Positions 24,006 through 33,325 of a stretch of DNA of 64,000 bases are shown here, one piece after another (positions within the stretch are counted from its first letter, which is position 1; the number at the start of each line of letters is the position of its first letter). A program made the translations under genes and the position numbers. The notes beneath the pieces were generated by a model. That model made no database searches. It was given only the letters and a program-made list of their open reading frames with translations, and had not been told where the DNA came from. The DNA comes from an uncultured Sutterella sp. GTDB taxonomy: Bacteria; Pseudomonadota; Gammaproteobacteria; Burkholderiales; Burkholderiaceae_F. The DNA lies in the NCBI GenBank assembly GCA_958347955.1, contig CATVXH010000003.1, positions 1-64,000 on the forward strand, in the 5' to 3' direction.

Positions 24006-26087
24006 CTACTTTTCCAACAGGCGGGCTGAATTTTTTTCAAAATCCTCCGATATCAATTTTTCAAATTGTGCTTGCAGTTCTTTCCAAGCATCAGGGATTT
24101 TTTCCATTAACAACTGCTCAGAATCATTATCTAACGTCTTGATTTTTTGAGCCAGGATCTGAGTTTTCAAACTGTTTTTTTCAGTTACTTCGGTTGATTT
24201 GGTTGTCGGTTTATCATTGAGATGACGGGAATTTTGGTTAGGACTCATCAAAGACAGATTAACCAATCCATCCATATAACCCTCTTTAACCAGTTCATCA
24301 TGAAGCTTCCATAGTTCTTCTTCACCTTTTTTGGGAGTTTGGGGTATGAAATGGTCGACCGACGTGCGACTTGTCGAGTATTTGAACGATGATAATTTAA
24401 TGGATGAATCGGGAAGGCCAAAGAATTTCGTCCCTTCCTTCTTTGAACATTTTTCGTAAATAAGATAGTCAATGTAATTAAGTTTATAAACAGTAATAGA
24501 GGGATACTTAAAAGATTCACTTTCAATATCGCAGGCTACAACACTGGGTTTTTGAGCAGTGCCGGAAGACCATTTTTTCAAACAGTCCATGTGGGTATCA
24601 GCAAAAAATAAAAAAGCAAGGGAACGCAGAAAATCACGATATTTTCGGATAAAAGGTATTTTTTCTGATGTTTGTTTCTCCAATGTCGTTTTGAGTTCTT
24701 TAACGGAAAGATCTACTTCGCTTTGCCTAAAAAGCCATCGCAAAGTACAGTCCAGCCAATTTTTGTAATTTCTGTTCGGATATGAACAATGCAAGGCTGA
24801 TAACAGTAATTTGATTTGTTTGTACTCCGCCTGATTGGAATCAAATACTAGGCTGTAACTATTTTCTTTATCGTATCGCCATAAGTCCCAGGATTCTTCT
24901 TCACCCTTCATTGATTTGATAATAAAGGTATCCAGAAGATATCGGCATTTTAAAAGCGCTTCAAGAAAGTTTTTCACGGTTGTATCGTTCCAATCTTGTG
25001 TCTCTTTCTTGAATACGCTGACTAATTTATCGGTATTTAATTCGATATCTTCTTGCTTGAATATGCTTAAAGTGTGAAGCAACAGATGGGCAAAATCTGT
25101 GACAGAAGTAAAAAATTCCGTCTTATGGTTACCGCCAGTAGGATCAATGCATTCTGCCTCTAAATATTCTTTGATGCTTTCTCTGGAGTCGGTGTTTTTC
25201 TGAAGGGATTTGTCCCTATCCCACGGGATAGCATCAGCTTTAAAGTCACACCAATTTTCGGAAAATAAATCTTCTCTTGTGATGATGTCATTCTTTTCTT
25301 TTTTGGGATTTGTTTTGAAGTTGCTTTGAACGAATCGATTCATATTGGAACATGCATTCCAGATTGCGTTAGCGACCGGATGATTTTCCTCTGTCCCCAA
25401 TTTTTTGAATAAATCCGCCTTTACAATATCAGTTGCTTCCATTTGCTCACCGCGATCATTCATTCGTTCGAAGTACAGTGATACATCGGTGTTCGGTGGC
25501 AATACCGTTTTAAGCAGCAAGGTCTTTTTAAGTAAAAAATCTTTGAAATCAGAAATTTTTAAATTTTCACAGTTAAATTTTTTCTGAAAAATTTCATTAA
25601 TTTTTGCCTGAAAAACATCATCACTTTTAAAAATTGCCTCTAAGTAGTTATAGGCCTCAAGCATAACTTTCGTTGAGCTTTCGTCAAATTTTTTGTCTTT
25701 GAGGTCATCCTTCTTTTTATCTTGTAAGCACTTAAAAAATTGGGTGGCGTATTTGCGGACTTTGGAGAAGGTGAGTTTTTCTGGTTTGGGGTTTTCGTTC
25801 AATACAGACAAAATCAGCCAAAGAGTGATGCAACGTTGCTGACCGTCCACGATCTCATATTTTTTGGAGGAACGGGGTTTCGCTAGGACTAAAGAGCCCA
25901 GATAATATGGAGATCCCTTCTTTTCCGAGGTCATATGCACGCATATGTCTTGGATTAATTCTTCAATAAGTGGAGTTCCCCAAGTGTAGTGGCGCTGATA
26001 GGCTGGAATTTCAAATTCATCCGCACTTTCAAAAAATAATTCACTGACGGACGCATAGTTAATCTTTTTCCAACTTTCACTTTCCAT
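24006..26087 (-). CDS. DUF262 + DUF1524 (GmrSD-like) nuclease
   Basis: A 693-residue protein combining DUF262 (ParB-like NTPase) and DUF1524 (HNH nuclease) domains, the layout of GmrSD, BrxU and SspE enzymes that restrict modified phage DNA. The DUF262 signatures are IPAYQRHYTWG near residues 27-37 and IVDGQQRCITLW with DGQQR at 81-85. The DUF1524 part near the C-terminus shows VDHFIPQT and LVNLSLMSPNQNSRHLNDKP, the His and Asn residues of the HNH centre. The start at 26087 has AAGGAAA upstream; it overlaps the preceding gene by 11 bases. The coding sequence is AT-rich compared with core genes, a sign of transfer. It probably acts with the DUF262-only protein encoded just upstream. Confidence 0.9.
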   Translation of the reverse strand: MESESWKKINYASVSELFFESADEFEIPAYQRHYTWGTPLIEELIQDICVHMTSEKKGSPYYLGSLVLAKPRSSKKYEIVDGQQRCITLWLILSVLNENPKPEKLTFSKVRKYATQFFKCLQDKKKDDLKDKKFDESSTKVMLEAYNYLEAIFKSDDVFQAKINEIFQKKFNCENLKISDFKDFLLKKTLLLKTVLPPNTDVSLYFERMNDRGEQMEATDIVKADLFKKLGTEENHPVANAIWNACSNMNRFVQSNFKTNPKKEKNDIITREDLFSENWCDFKADAIPWDRDKSLQKNTDSRESIKEYLEAECIDPTGGNHKTEFFTSVTDFAHLLLHTLSIFKQEDIELNTDKLVSVFKKETQDWNDTTVKNFLEALLKCRYLLDTFIIKSMKGEEESWDLWRYDKENSYSLVFDSNQAEYKQIKLLLSALHCSYPNRNYKNWLDCTLRWLFRQSEVDLSVKELKTTLEKQTSEKIPFIRKYRDFLRSLAFLFFADTHMDCLKKWSSGTAQKPSVVACDIESESFKYPSITVYKLNYIDYLIYEKCSKKEGTKFFGLPDSSIKLSSFKYSTSRTSVDHFIPQTPKKGEEELWKLHDELVKEGYMDGLVNLSLMSPNQNSRHLNDKPTTKSTEVTEKNSLKTQILAQKIKTLDNDSEQLLMEKIPDAWKELQAQFEKLISEDFEKNSARLLEK

Positions 26088-27552
26088 TTTCCTTGCCCTC
26101 TTTAGCATCAATGTAAGCTTTGAATTTTTCCCATGGTGTTTGTTTTAATGGAATTTTTTCGAAATCCGCCAGGGTAAAGGCATGACTCATCTTTTCAAAG
26201 ACTCGGCTTTCTTGTATCAAGCGAATCATTTTCTTGACTGTGATGGGGTGGTCAGGAATATTTTTATCACCCCCATTTTTTTCATAACTCGCAACTCTTT
26301 CGCCGTACACAAAATTAAATAATTTTTGACAATTTTTTTTGTCGATTTCACGGTTTGTATGACCGAAACGATCCTTGTAAAGAAGCAAAAGAGCCTTTAA
26401 GACGGCTTGACAATGTTGGTCGCCTGTACGATTCTTCCCTCTATAAGTGAAAAATCGTTTAATTACATCACACTGGAAGTCAAAGTAGTCTTTATTTTTT
26501 TCATTTTCAAACCAAATAAACTTCTTTTTTTGGTTGGATGTCCATTTGAAGAAATACTCTCCGTTGTAAAGTTCTTCAATGATGAAATAGTGCAGTTCAA
26601 GCACATCATAGAGTCTTAAATAGAACGAATGAATTGGTGTTGGGGTTTCACTTTTAACGTGAAGATCTAAGCCATGAAACGTCTGTCGCAATTCCTTAGA
26701 GAATTCCCAAGCATCATAATTACCGTCAGACCATGCTCTGATTCTGAAAAGTGTTTGAAAAATAGTGTGTAAGTCGGACTCATCAATTTTTTCCCAATTA
26801 TTAATGGCACGATCCTCTCTTTTTTCAAAATCCTTTCTTTTTCGCTGAGGATATTCTCTGTTTCTGCGGAATCCCCTATTATTGTCGAGATGCATTTTTC
26901 GGTAATGGAAGGCTTTCAGTAAGTCATGGGGTTTAAGTTCTTTACCCTTGGTATTACGTCCTTCAAATATTTGGAAAGCTTCATCAAGAGTGAGAACTTC
27001 GTTGAGACCGACAAAACAATGATGTTTGATGTAGTGAAGGTAGTTCAGTCGTTCGTGTTCTCTATTTTTGAGCCAACTTTTAATAGTTTCAAAATTTTGC
27101 TGAACGTTAAAACGACTTTCATCATTATTTTGATCAAAGAATTTCGGGGTCTTTTTGTTCATTAATTCTTCGTCAAGGGCGCAGAGAATAAGGTATAGCG
27201 TTGTCAGCCGTTGTAAGCCATCGACGATATCCAATTGGTTGTTATTTTTGTGAGTTGTAATGGTTCCCAGAAAGTATTCGCCTTTCTCTCCGTATTTAAT
27301 CATGTCATTTCGTAGATCGTTTAATAAATCCGTGACATGCCTTTCCTGCCATTTATAGGGTCTCTGATAATCGGGGCGGTTGAGTTTCCCAATAAAATCA
27401 TCACTGAAAATCTCATCAATGGACTTGATCTCTGGTCGGGGTAACGGATTGGTTGAGGGGGTATTAGATGATTGATGCATTTCAGTTGTTGGGTGGCGTT
27501 TAAATTTGTTAGAAAGTTCTTTCTTGTTATCCAAATTGTAGTGCTTCAGCAT
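26077..27552 (-). CDS. DUF262 protein, partner of the GmrSD-like nuclease
   Basis: A DUF262-domain protein without a recognisable HNH domain. The signatures are FIGKLNRPDYQRPYKWQ and LDIVDGLQRLTTLY, where the usual DGQQR reads DGLQR. The rest is helix-rich and basic (for example GFRRNRE and QRKRKDFEKRE). Start is uncertain: ATG 27552 gives 491 residues; TTG 27588 and ATG 27483 are also in frame, and none has a good ribosome site. It overlaps the downstream DUF262-DUF1524 gene by 11 bases, so the pair is coupled. By analogy with GmrS and GmrD it may supply NTP hydrolysis or a second specificity, but two DUF262 proteins in tandem is not the standard arrangement. Confidence 0.82.
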   Translation of the reverse strand: MLKHYNLDNKKELSNKFKRHPTTEMHQSSNTPSTNPLPRPEIKSIDEIFSDDFIGKLNRPDYQRPYKWQERHVTDLLNDLRNDMIKYGEKGEYFLGTITTHKNNNQLDIVDGLQRLTTLYLILCALDEELMNKKTPKFFDQNNDESRFNVQQNFETIKSWLKNREHERLNYLHYIKHHCFVGLNEVLTLDEAFQIFEGRNTKGKELKPHDLLKAFHYRKMHLDNNRGFRRNREYPQRKRKDFEKREDRAINNWEKIDESDLHTIFQTLFRIRAWSDGNYDAWEFSKELRQTFHGLDLHVKSETPTPIHSFYLRLYDVLELHYFIIEELYNGEYFFKWTSNQKKKFIWFENEKNKDYFDFQCDVIKRFFTYRGKNRTGDQHCQAVLKALLLLYKDRFGHTNREIDKKNCQKLFNFVYGERVASYEKNGGDKNIPDHPITVKKMIRLIQESRVFEKMSHAFTLADFEKIPLKQTPWEKFKAYIDAKEGKENGK

Positions 27553-27675
27553 GAAAAAGACGCTGACATAATCGCTGTGGTGTAGCAAATGATGCTATGG
27601 ACCTTAACACTTTTCTCTTTAAACGAAGTATGCTGAAACAATAAGCACACAGCCTAGAAAGTGGGAGGGAATTTT

Positions 27676-29481
27676 ATGAATACCTCGGAAAAACTTAGCG
27701 CATTGCGTCATCTGTTGCGTGAAATCGGTGCGAAAGCCGTTTATGTTGGCACGACGGATCCTCATCAATCGGAATCCGTTTCAGCTCACTGGAAAGCTGT
27801 GCAGTGGTTGACCGGTTTCACAGGCAGCATGGGCTACGCGGTCGTGACCGAAGACTATGCGGAATTTTGGACCGATGGTCGTTACACCACGCAAGCAGCG
27901 CGTGAAATTGAAGCCGGAACATTTCACATCAATTCTGTTTCTGAACCGGACACGCCGGATTGGGATGAATGGCTGGTGACGCAGATGCATGAGGGGGATG
28001 CGTTATCTGTCGATGGCGAAGTGTTGAGCGAAGCCATGCTTGAAGCGATTAAGCAAAAGCTACCGATTAAAGGATTGCGAGTACTCTACGATCGTAATTT
28101 AGTTGGCGAAATTTGGCAGGATCGTCCGGCGGTACCGCAAGATCCTATTTGGGAATTGCCTCCCAAGTATGCGGTTGAAAGTCGAAGTGAAAAATTAGTC
28201 CTTTTGCGGCAACGTCTGAAAAAGTACGGAGAAAACACTTCAACCCTGATTTGTGGTTTGGACGATGTCGCTTGGCTGACCAATTTGCGCGGGGATGACA
28301 ATCCGCTCTATCCCTTCTTCCATGCTTATGCGTACGTAACTCAATCCGAGGCGCACCTTTGCACGGATCTTTTCAAAATGTCTGAAGATATTCGTCAAAA
28401 ACTTCAGGCTGACGGCTGGACTTTGCACGAATACAAAGACATTCTGACTATCGTTGAATCGATTAAGGCACCCGCGACGGTTTACGTTGATCCCACAAAA
28501 ACGCCTTTTAAGCTCTATGAAGCGATTAACTCAGAGATCACTGTTAAAACTGGTGTCGATGAGGTGACGGCGCTCAAGGCCTGTAAGAGCAAGGGCGAAC
28601 AGGAAAATGTTCGTCTCGCCAATATTCTCGAAGACGTTGCGATCGTTCGTTTTATGAGATGGATTGAAGCCAATGTTGGAAGCGGTCAATTGGATGAGTA
28701 CACCGTGGGGCAGAAGCTCAATGAATTCCGAAAGATGTGTCCGCTTTATCTTCATCCGGCCAATATTCCGATCGTGGCATACGGAGAAAACGCCGCGTTG
28801 CCGCACTATCGTCCTACCAAGACGATGTCGGCCAAGATTGAACCCAAAGGCTTTTTGCTCTTTGACGTGTGCGCGCAATATATTTGCGGAACAACGGACT
28901 TGACTCGTACCATGAAAATCGGCGAATTGAGCGAAGAGATGAAGTATGACTACACCGTCACACTGAAAGCTCATCTGGCTTTAGCCCACCAGAAGTTCCC
29001 TCATGGGGTGACGGGCAATTTAATTGACGCGGTGGTTAAATCAAACCATTGGAATCGGTTGATGGATTTCGGGCACGGAACGGGGCATGGAATCGGCTAC
29101 GTTTCAAATATTCACGAAGGGCCGGGCAAGATCATTATTGAGTACGCTCCGGTTTTCCCGTATGCAAGAAACATTGCTCTGGAAGAGGGGATGCTCTTTT
29201 CCGATGAACCGGGTGTCTACAAACCGGGGCGTCATGGGGTTCGTATTGAAAATTCTGTTTTTGTGCACAAAGCGCAAAAGAACGAATTCGGTCAATTCAT
29301 GGAATTTGAAACGGTCACATTCTTGCCCTATGAACGGGAAGCACTTTTGTTTAGTGAGTTGACAGAGACGGAAATTGATTGGATCAATCAATACCACGCT
29401 CAAGTGTACGAAAAGCTTTCTCCGCATCTCAATGATGAGGAAAAAGCCTGGTTAAAAGAAAAGACTCGTCCTTTGAAGTAA
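27676..29481 (+). CDS. Xaa-Pro aminopeptidase (M24B)
   Basis: A cytoplasmic aminopeptidase P that removes N-terminal residues before proline. At about 601 aa it is the long form with two N-terminal creatinase-like domains and a C-terminal pita-bread M24 domain. The dinuclear metal ligands are visible: Asp in LFDVCAQY and TTDLTRTM, His in GHGTGHGIGYV, and the two Glu in DEPGVYKPG and ENSVFV. The start at 27676 follows GGGAGGG at 27662-27668. It stands alone, divergent from the DUF262 genes, and ends at a strong hairpin (29489-29524). With putP and the C69 dipeptidase it supports growth on proline-rich peptides, an inference. Confidence 0.95.
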   Translation: MNTSEKLSALRHLLREIGAKAVYVGTTDPHQSESVSAHWKAVQWLTGFTGSMGYAVVTEDYAEFWTDGRYTTQAAREIEAGTFHINSVSEPDTPDWDEWLVTQMHEGDALSVDGEVLSEAMLEAIKQKLPIKGLRVLYDRNLVGEIWQDRPAVPQDPIWELPPKYAVESRSEKLVLLRQRLKKYGENTSTLICGLDDVAWLTNLRGDDNPLYPFFHAYAYVTQSEAHLCTDLFKMSEDIRQKLQADGWTLHEYKDILTIVESIKAPATVYVDPTKTPFKLYEAINSEITVKTGVDEVTALKACKSKGEQENVRLANILEDVAIVRFMRWIEANVGSGQLDEYTVGQKLNEFRKMCPLYLHPANIPIVAYGENAALPHYRPTKTMSAKIEPKGFLLFDVCAQYICGTTDLTRTMKIGELSEEMKYDYTVTLKAHLALAHQKFPHGVTGNLIDAVVKSNHWNRLMDFGHGTGHGIGYVSNIHEGPGKIIIEYAPVFPYARNIALEEGMLFSDEPGVYKPGRHGVRIENSVFVHKAQKNEFGQFMEFETVTFLPYEREALLFSELTETEIDWINQYHAQVYEKLSPHLNDEEKAWLKEKTRPLK

Positions 29482-29488
29482 TAAAAAA

Positions 29489-29524
29489 ACTGACGGGCGG
29501 AGAAAGGAGAATCCGCCCGTCAGT
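29489..29524. terminator. Strong bidirectional terminator
   Basis: ACTGACGGGCGGA (29489-29501) pairs perfectly with TCCGCCCGTCAGT (29512-29524). On the minus strand it runs into TTTTTTTATT, ending the YfcC gene; on the plus strand CCTTCTTAAT follows the aminopeptidase gene. Confidence 0.85.
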
Positions 29525-29547
29525 CCTTCTTAATCAATCAGAAAACG

Positions 29548-30948
29548 CTAGTTCCAACCGATTGATTGCAGAACAGTTAATGCCACGATGGCGATGATGA
29601 ATGTGCAGCCGGTGTAGGGGAGCACATAGCGCCACCATTGACGAATGTCGACTCCGGTCATCGACAGCGCAGCGGCGAGAACCGCGGAGACCGGCGTCAC
29701 AAAGTTCGTCAAACCGTCGCCCAACTGGAACGCAAGGCAGAGCACTTGACGCGTGATGCCCAAAACGTCTGCGACCGGGATAAAAAGCGGAATGAGCATC
29801 GGCACCTTGGCGGGACCGGACGGAATTAAAAGGTTAAAGGTCGTCGTGAAGATGAAAATACCGGTGGAGACAAACGCATCTCCCAATCCGCCGATCACGG
29901 TCACTGCGGCGTAAGCAATCGTGTGCAGAATCTTACCGTCGGTCAGCACAATGCCCACCACCTTGGCAAAACCGATCATCAGACAGATGCCACCCATGGC
30001 GGAGGCCCCTTTTAAGAACGTCACTGCCAATTCATTGGGATTGGTGCGATTGGCAATACCCACAACGATCACCGCCACCATGGCAAAAGCGATCAAAGTT
30101 GGGAAGCCCCAGCTGTACGCGGCGGCGCCGTAAGCGTAAATGGCAAAAGGCACCAGCATGCAAAGCACGGTCACGATTTCGCGAGCGCCCAAGGTCGGGA
30201 CTGTTTTGTTTGAACTATCTGTGGCATCAGGGCTTTCCACGTAACCCAAGATGCTTCGGGAAGGATCGCGGCTGATCTTTAAGCAGTAACGAGTGGTCCA
30301 GAAGACGCACAAAAGCGTGAGCGCCGCCCACACAATGAGGCGCGCGCCGGTGCCGGACATCGGAGGAAGCCCCGCCGTTTCTTGGGCCATAAGAATAATG
30401 GCGACGGTGGGACCCGCGGCCTGACCGGTAATGTAGGAGAGGTAAAAAATCGACATGGCTGCGATTTTGTCAAGGCGCAGCTTTTTGACGAGCACCAATC
30501 CGACCAGCACGAAAGTGACCAGAGAGTCTTGGCCGGCCAAAGCTCCGATCACAGACATCAAAACGACGATCGCAGGCACGAGAACCGTGATGCTTTTGTC
30601 TTCGAGCCGATAGACTGAGTAGTTAATGAGCGAGGTGATGGCGCCCGACTCAATCACCACATAGATTAAGCCACCCATGATAAAGAGCAGAGCAAAGATC
30701 ACCCCTTGACTGGCAACGCCATTGGTGACTTCAACCAGGGCACGCCAAGGGCTGATCGGTGAGCTCTCAACATAGTGGAAGGAGTTGGCGACCACAAATC
30801 CGGTCTGCGGGTCAATATCGTAGAGACCGGCCGGCACAATGTAGGTGAGACCGCAGCAGATCAAAATGATCAGCAAAATCAAGATGAGCACGTGCGGAAC
30901 ACTAAAACGACACACTTTTTCAGTGAAAGTTTCTTTCTTTTCAGTCAT
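29548..30948 (-). CDS. YfcC-family membrane carrier
   Basis: An inner-membrane protein of the YfcC family (C4-dicarboxylate/basic amino acid anaerobic carrier superfamily). It has about 12 hydrophobic segments in 466 residues. The family features I see are the first segment VPHVLILILLIILICCGLTY followed by IVPAGLYD, the motif GALAGQDSLVTFVLVG, and SYITGQAAGPTVAIILMAQE. AGGAG lies seven bases before ATG 30948; ATG 30951 is an alternative. It is nine bases downstream of a carboxylesterase gene in the same operon, with a divergent FadR-type regulator beyond. Together they look like a small uptake-and-hydrolysis module for an ester or acid; the substrate is unknown. Confidence 0.88.
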   Translation of the reverse strand: MTEKKETFTEKVCRFSVPHVLILILLIILICCGLTYIVPAGLYDIDPQTGFVVANSFHYVESSPISPWRALVEVTNGVASQGVIFALLFIMGGLIYVVIESGAITSLINYSVYRLEDKSITVLVPAIVVLMSVIGALAGQDSLVTFVLVGLVLVKKLRLDKIAAMSIFYLSYITGQAAGPTVAIILMAQETAGLPPMSGTGARLIVWAALTLLCVFWTTRYCLKISRDPSRSILGYVESPDATDSSNKTVPTLGAREIVTVLCMLVPFAIYAYGAAAYSWGFPTLIAFAMVAVIVVGIANRTNPNELAVTFLKGASAMGGICLMIGFAKVVGIVLTDGKILHTIAYAAVTVIGGLGDAFVSTGIFIFTTTFNLLIPSGPAKVPMLIPLFIPVADVLGITRQVLCLAFQLGDGLTNFVTPVSAVLAAALSMTGVDIRQWWRYVLPYTGCTFIIAIVALTVLQSIGWN

Positions 30949-30957
30949 CATCGTCTC

Positions 30958-32325
30958 CTATTCGGGGCGAGTGAATACTACGCTCTGACAAGGGTTGTCG
31001 TGGTTGTCAAAGATTTTGTGGATTGCTGTTTTTTCGTTAAACCGAGGCCAGTAGGTTTCTTCGAACGAGCCGTGGTTAAAGAATTGACACCAGGCGTCCT
31101 GCATGGTCTCAGACAGGCGCTGCATTTCTTCGTGACCCGCGCCGGCCAGCATCGGCGCCTCGGCCCAGGCCCCAAGTGTTCCGAACACAAAGGGCAACTC
31201 CAGTGTGTGGCAGGAATCAAATTTTGACTTGGGCGCTTTCCAGATGAAGCGATACTTCCAGGTGTTGCGGTTGCCGGTTGAGGTCAGGCGCATGAAAAGG
31301 TCATCGGGGTGGTCGTAACGAAGATACTGTCCCTCGCGAATAGCCTTTTCTTCTTCAGCGTTCTTGGGTTGCACGAAAGCGTGCATTTCATCGGCCGTGG
31401 TGCCCAACACCACATTGAGATTGCGGCGGATCGCTTCCTTAGCGGCCGCTTCGGCCGTGGCTTCCGGGCTCGCCCATTCGTCTTTAACCGGTTTAAAGAG
31501 CATGCCGGCAAATTCCCGACCCATTTCGGCAAAGACCGCATCCGTCGCGCGCAGGATTTCCTCCATGGACTTTGCGTTGATCTTTTCTCTGAATTGAGGA
31601 TCCTTCGGGTCAAGACCTAAGTGTTTGAAGTGACATTCGGCGATACGAATCGCATCGGCCTGGGTGTGGTTGCCGCGGCCAATGGAGGGACTTTGCAAAA
31701 TGGCGTTTTGGAAAAGCCCTTCGGTTTCAGGCAAGGCGATCATGTGCGCGATCGCATTGCCTCCGGCCGATTGTCCGAAAACCGTGACCTTGGTGGGATC
31801 GCCGCCAAAGGCTTCAATGTTTTTCTGAATCCAGCGAAGCGCCTCGATTTGATCGAGAATGGAAAGATTGTCGGTGTTGAGCGCCGGGTGATACAAAAAG
31901 CCCAGTGCGCCGATGCGGAAATTCACACCGACCACCACGATATTGCCGTGACGGGCTAAGCTTTCCCCGTCATACCAGTCGATATTACCCGCGCCGCTGA
32001 TATTGGCGCCACCGTGAAACCAGACGGCCACCGGATGTTTGCCTTTGGTATCGGGCGTAGAAATGGTTAGTGTGAGACTGTCTTCTCCGATCGGACGATG
32101 AAGGGGGCCCATCGCCAATTCCAAGTCTGACGGACCTTGAGGACACATGGGACTGTGTTGGGTGGCTTTTAAAACGCCCTCCCAAGGCTCAAGCGCTTCA
32201 GGTCGGCGGAAGCGTCGCTCACCCGTTGGCGCTTTGCAGTAGGGAACACCGTAAAATTTTTGAATCCCATTGTGCGTAAAACCTTCAATATCACCATAAA
32301 CAGTATGAACAAGAGGTTGCATCAT
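30958..32325 (-). CDS. Type-B carboxylesterase
   Basis: An alpha/beta-hydrolase of the carboxylesterase type B (para-nitrobenzyl esterase) family. The oxyanion hole is in AVWFHGGANISG, the nucleophile in VFGQSAGGNAI, and the catalytic His in HTLELPFVFG. The start at 32325 has AAGGAG six bases upstream; an earlier in-frame start is ignored. It is about 456 residues with no signal peptide, so it acts in the cytoplasm. It is the first gene of an operon with the YfcC carrier and is divergent from a FadR-type regulator. An ester imported by the carrier could be hydrolysed here, which is inference. Confidence 0.92.
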   Translation of the reverse strand: MMQPLVHTVYGDIEGFTHNGIQKFYGVPYCKAPTGERRFRRPEALEPWEGVLKATQHSPMCPQGPSDLELAMGPLHRPIGEDSLTLTISTPDTKGKHPVAVWFHGGANISGAGNIDWYDGESLARHGNIVVVGVNFRIGALGFLYHPALNTDNLSILDQIEALRWIQKNIEAFGGDPTKVTVFGQSAGGNAIAHMIALPETEGLFQNAILQSPSIGRGNHTQADAIRIAECHFKHLGLDPKDPQFREKINAKSMEEILRATDAVFAEMGREFAGMLFKPVKDEWASPEATAEAAAKEAIRRNLNVVLGTTADEMHAFVQPKNAEEEKAIREGQYLRYDHPDDLFMRLTSTGNRNTWKYRFIWKAPKSKFDSCHTLELPFVFGTLGAWAEAPMLAGAGHEEMQRLSETMQDAWCQFFNHGSFEETYWPRFNEKTAIHKIFDNHDNPCQSVVFTRPE

Positions 32326-32486
32326 ACGATTCTCCTTAATAATCACTAGATCACCTGTTCGCTAGGTAGCTTACTCTTAAAATTTCATTTCGTCATGAGC
32401 GTTTCTACTGATTTTGTCTGAATGAAAGGATTGAGTCCGGGCTCGACGAAATAAAAAGACAATCGTTAGAATTCGCTGTTATCGAG

Positions 32487-33236
32487 ATGAGAATGCGTAT
32501 GGCAAAAAATTTAAAGATCAAAAAAACATCGGCTGCGGATTTGGTATGTCGAAAGATGAGGGAATTAATCGTTGACGGCACTTGGGCGATTAATGAAAAA
32601 ATCCCGTCAGAAGCCGATCTGGCAGAAAATTTTGGTGTCAATCGTTTGACTGTGCGCATCGCGCTGCAGCGTTTGAACGCTTTGGGAGTGTTGGAAACCA
32701 GAGTCGGGGAGGGGACTTTTGTTCGCTCCTTCGATTTTGACAAACATTTGGCCGAAATTTCGGATTTTTATGTCAACGATAAAGTCATGGATGATGTGCT
32801 GGAATTTCGTGGCATCATCGAATTGGCCGCGGCCAAGTTGGCTGTTAAGCGTTGGCAGGGAGACGATTTGACGCGAGTCAGAGGCTGCTGTGAAGCCTTT
32901 GAAGAAGAACTTAAGCGCTTTTATTCATTGTCCGATCAAGAACAAAAGCACCAATCTTTTATTCAAACAGTTGATATCGGTTTGGCTTTGCAGTGTGAAA
33001 TCGTGAAACTTTCACGCAACGCGCTCATCAATTTCGCTTTTAGTATTGCCAAGGATCCGATCCGAAAGCACATGATGCGAAACGCACTCACCCGTATCAA
33101 TGACCCTCGAAGTGATCATTCCAAAGTTTGGGTAAAAGCTTATTGGGATCTGTACGAGGGGCTTAAGAATCGGGACGAAAGCGCGACATTGGATGCGTTT
33201 AAACGCGTGATAAATCTGAAAGCACCAACAATATAG
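32487..33236 (+). CDS. GntR/FadR-type transcriptional regulator
   Basis: A GntR-family regulator of the FadR/FCD subfamily. The N-terminal winged helix is complete: ELIVDGTWAINEKIPSEADLAENFGVNRLTVRIALQRL cut here only for length, then LGVLETRVGEGTFVR. The C-terminal helical FCD domain begins FRGIIELAAAKLAV, a metal- or acid-binding fold. It is 249 residues from ATG 32487; ATG 32499 is an alternative. No clear ribosome site separates them. It is divergent from the esterase-carrier operon across 161 bp and very probably controls it. It ends at a textbook terminator. Confidence 0.92.
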   Translation: MRMRMAKNLKIKKTSAADLVCRKMRELIVDGTWAINEKIPSEADLAENFGVNRLTVRIALQRLNALGVLETRVGEGTFVRSFDFDKHLAEISDFYVNDKVMDDVLEFRGIIELAAAKLAVKRWQGDDLTRVRGCCEAFEEELKRFYSLSDQEQKHQSFIQTVDIGLALQCEIVKLSRNALINFAFSIAKDPIRKHMMRNALTRINDPRSDHSKVWVKAYWDLYEGLKNRDESATLDAFKRVINLKAPTI

Positions 33237-33278
33237 ATTCGCTTTCCTGTCTACGGACAAGATTGTTTTTTTTAAGAT

Positions 33279-33324
33279 ACCGTATCCGTTGTCGTTTGCA
33301 GACGGATACGGTTTTCTTTTTTTT
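33279..33324 (+). terminator. Intrinsic terminator of the FadR-type gene
   Basis: ACCGTATCCGT (33279-33289) pairs perfectly with ACGGATACGGT (33302-33312), followed by TTTTCTTTTTTTTG. Confidence 0.9.
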
Positions 33325-33325
33325 G

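Noticed and set aside
9044..27588. Prophage or integrative element carrying the defence island
   Set aside because: No integrase, portal, capsid or recombinase gene and no attachment-site duplication next to a tRNA were found; the two tRNAs lie far away at 40 and 62 kb.
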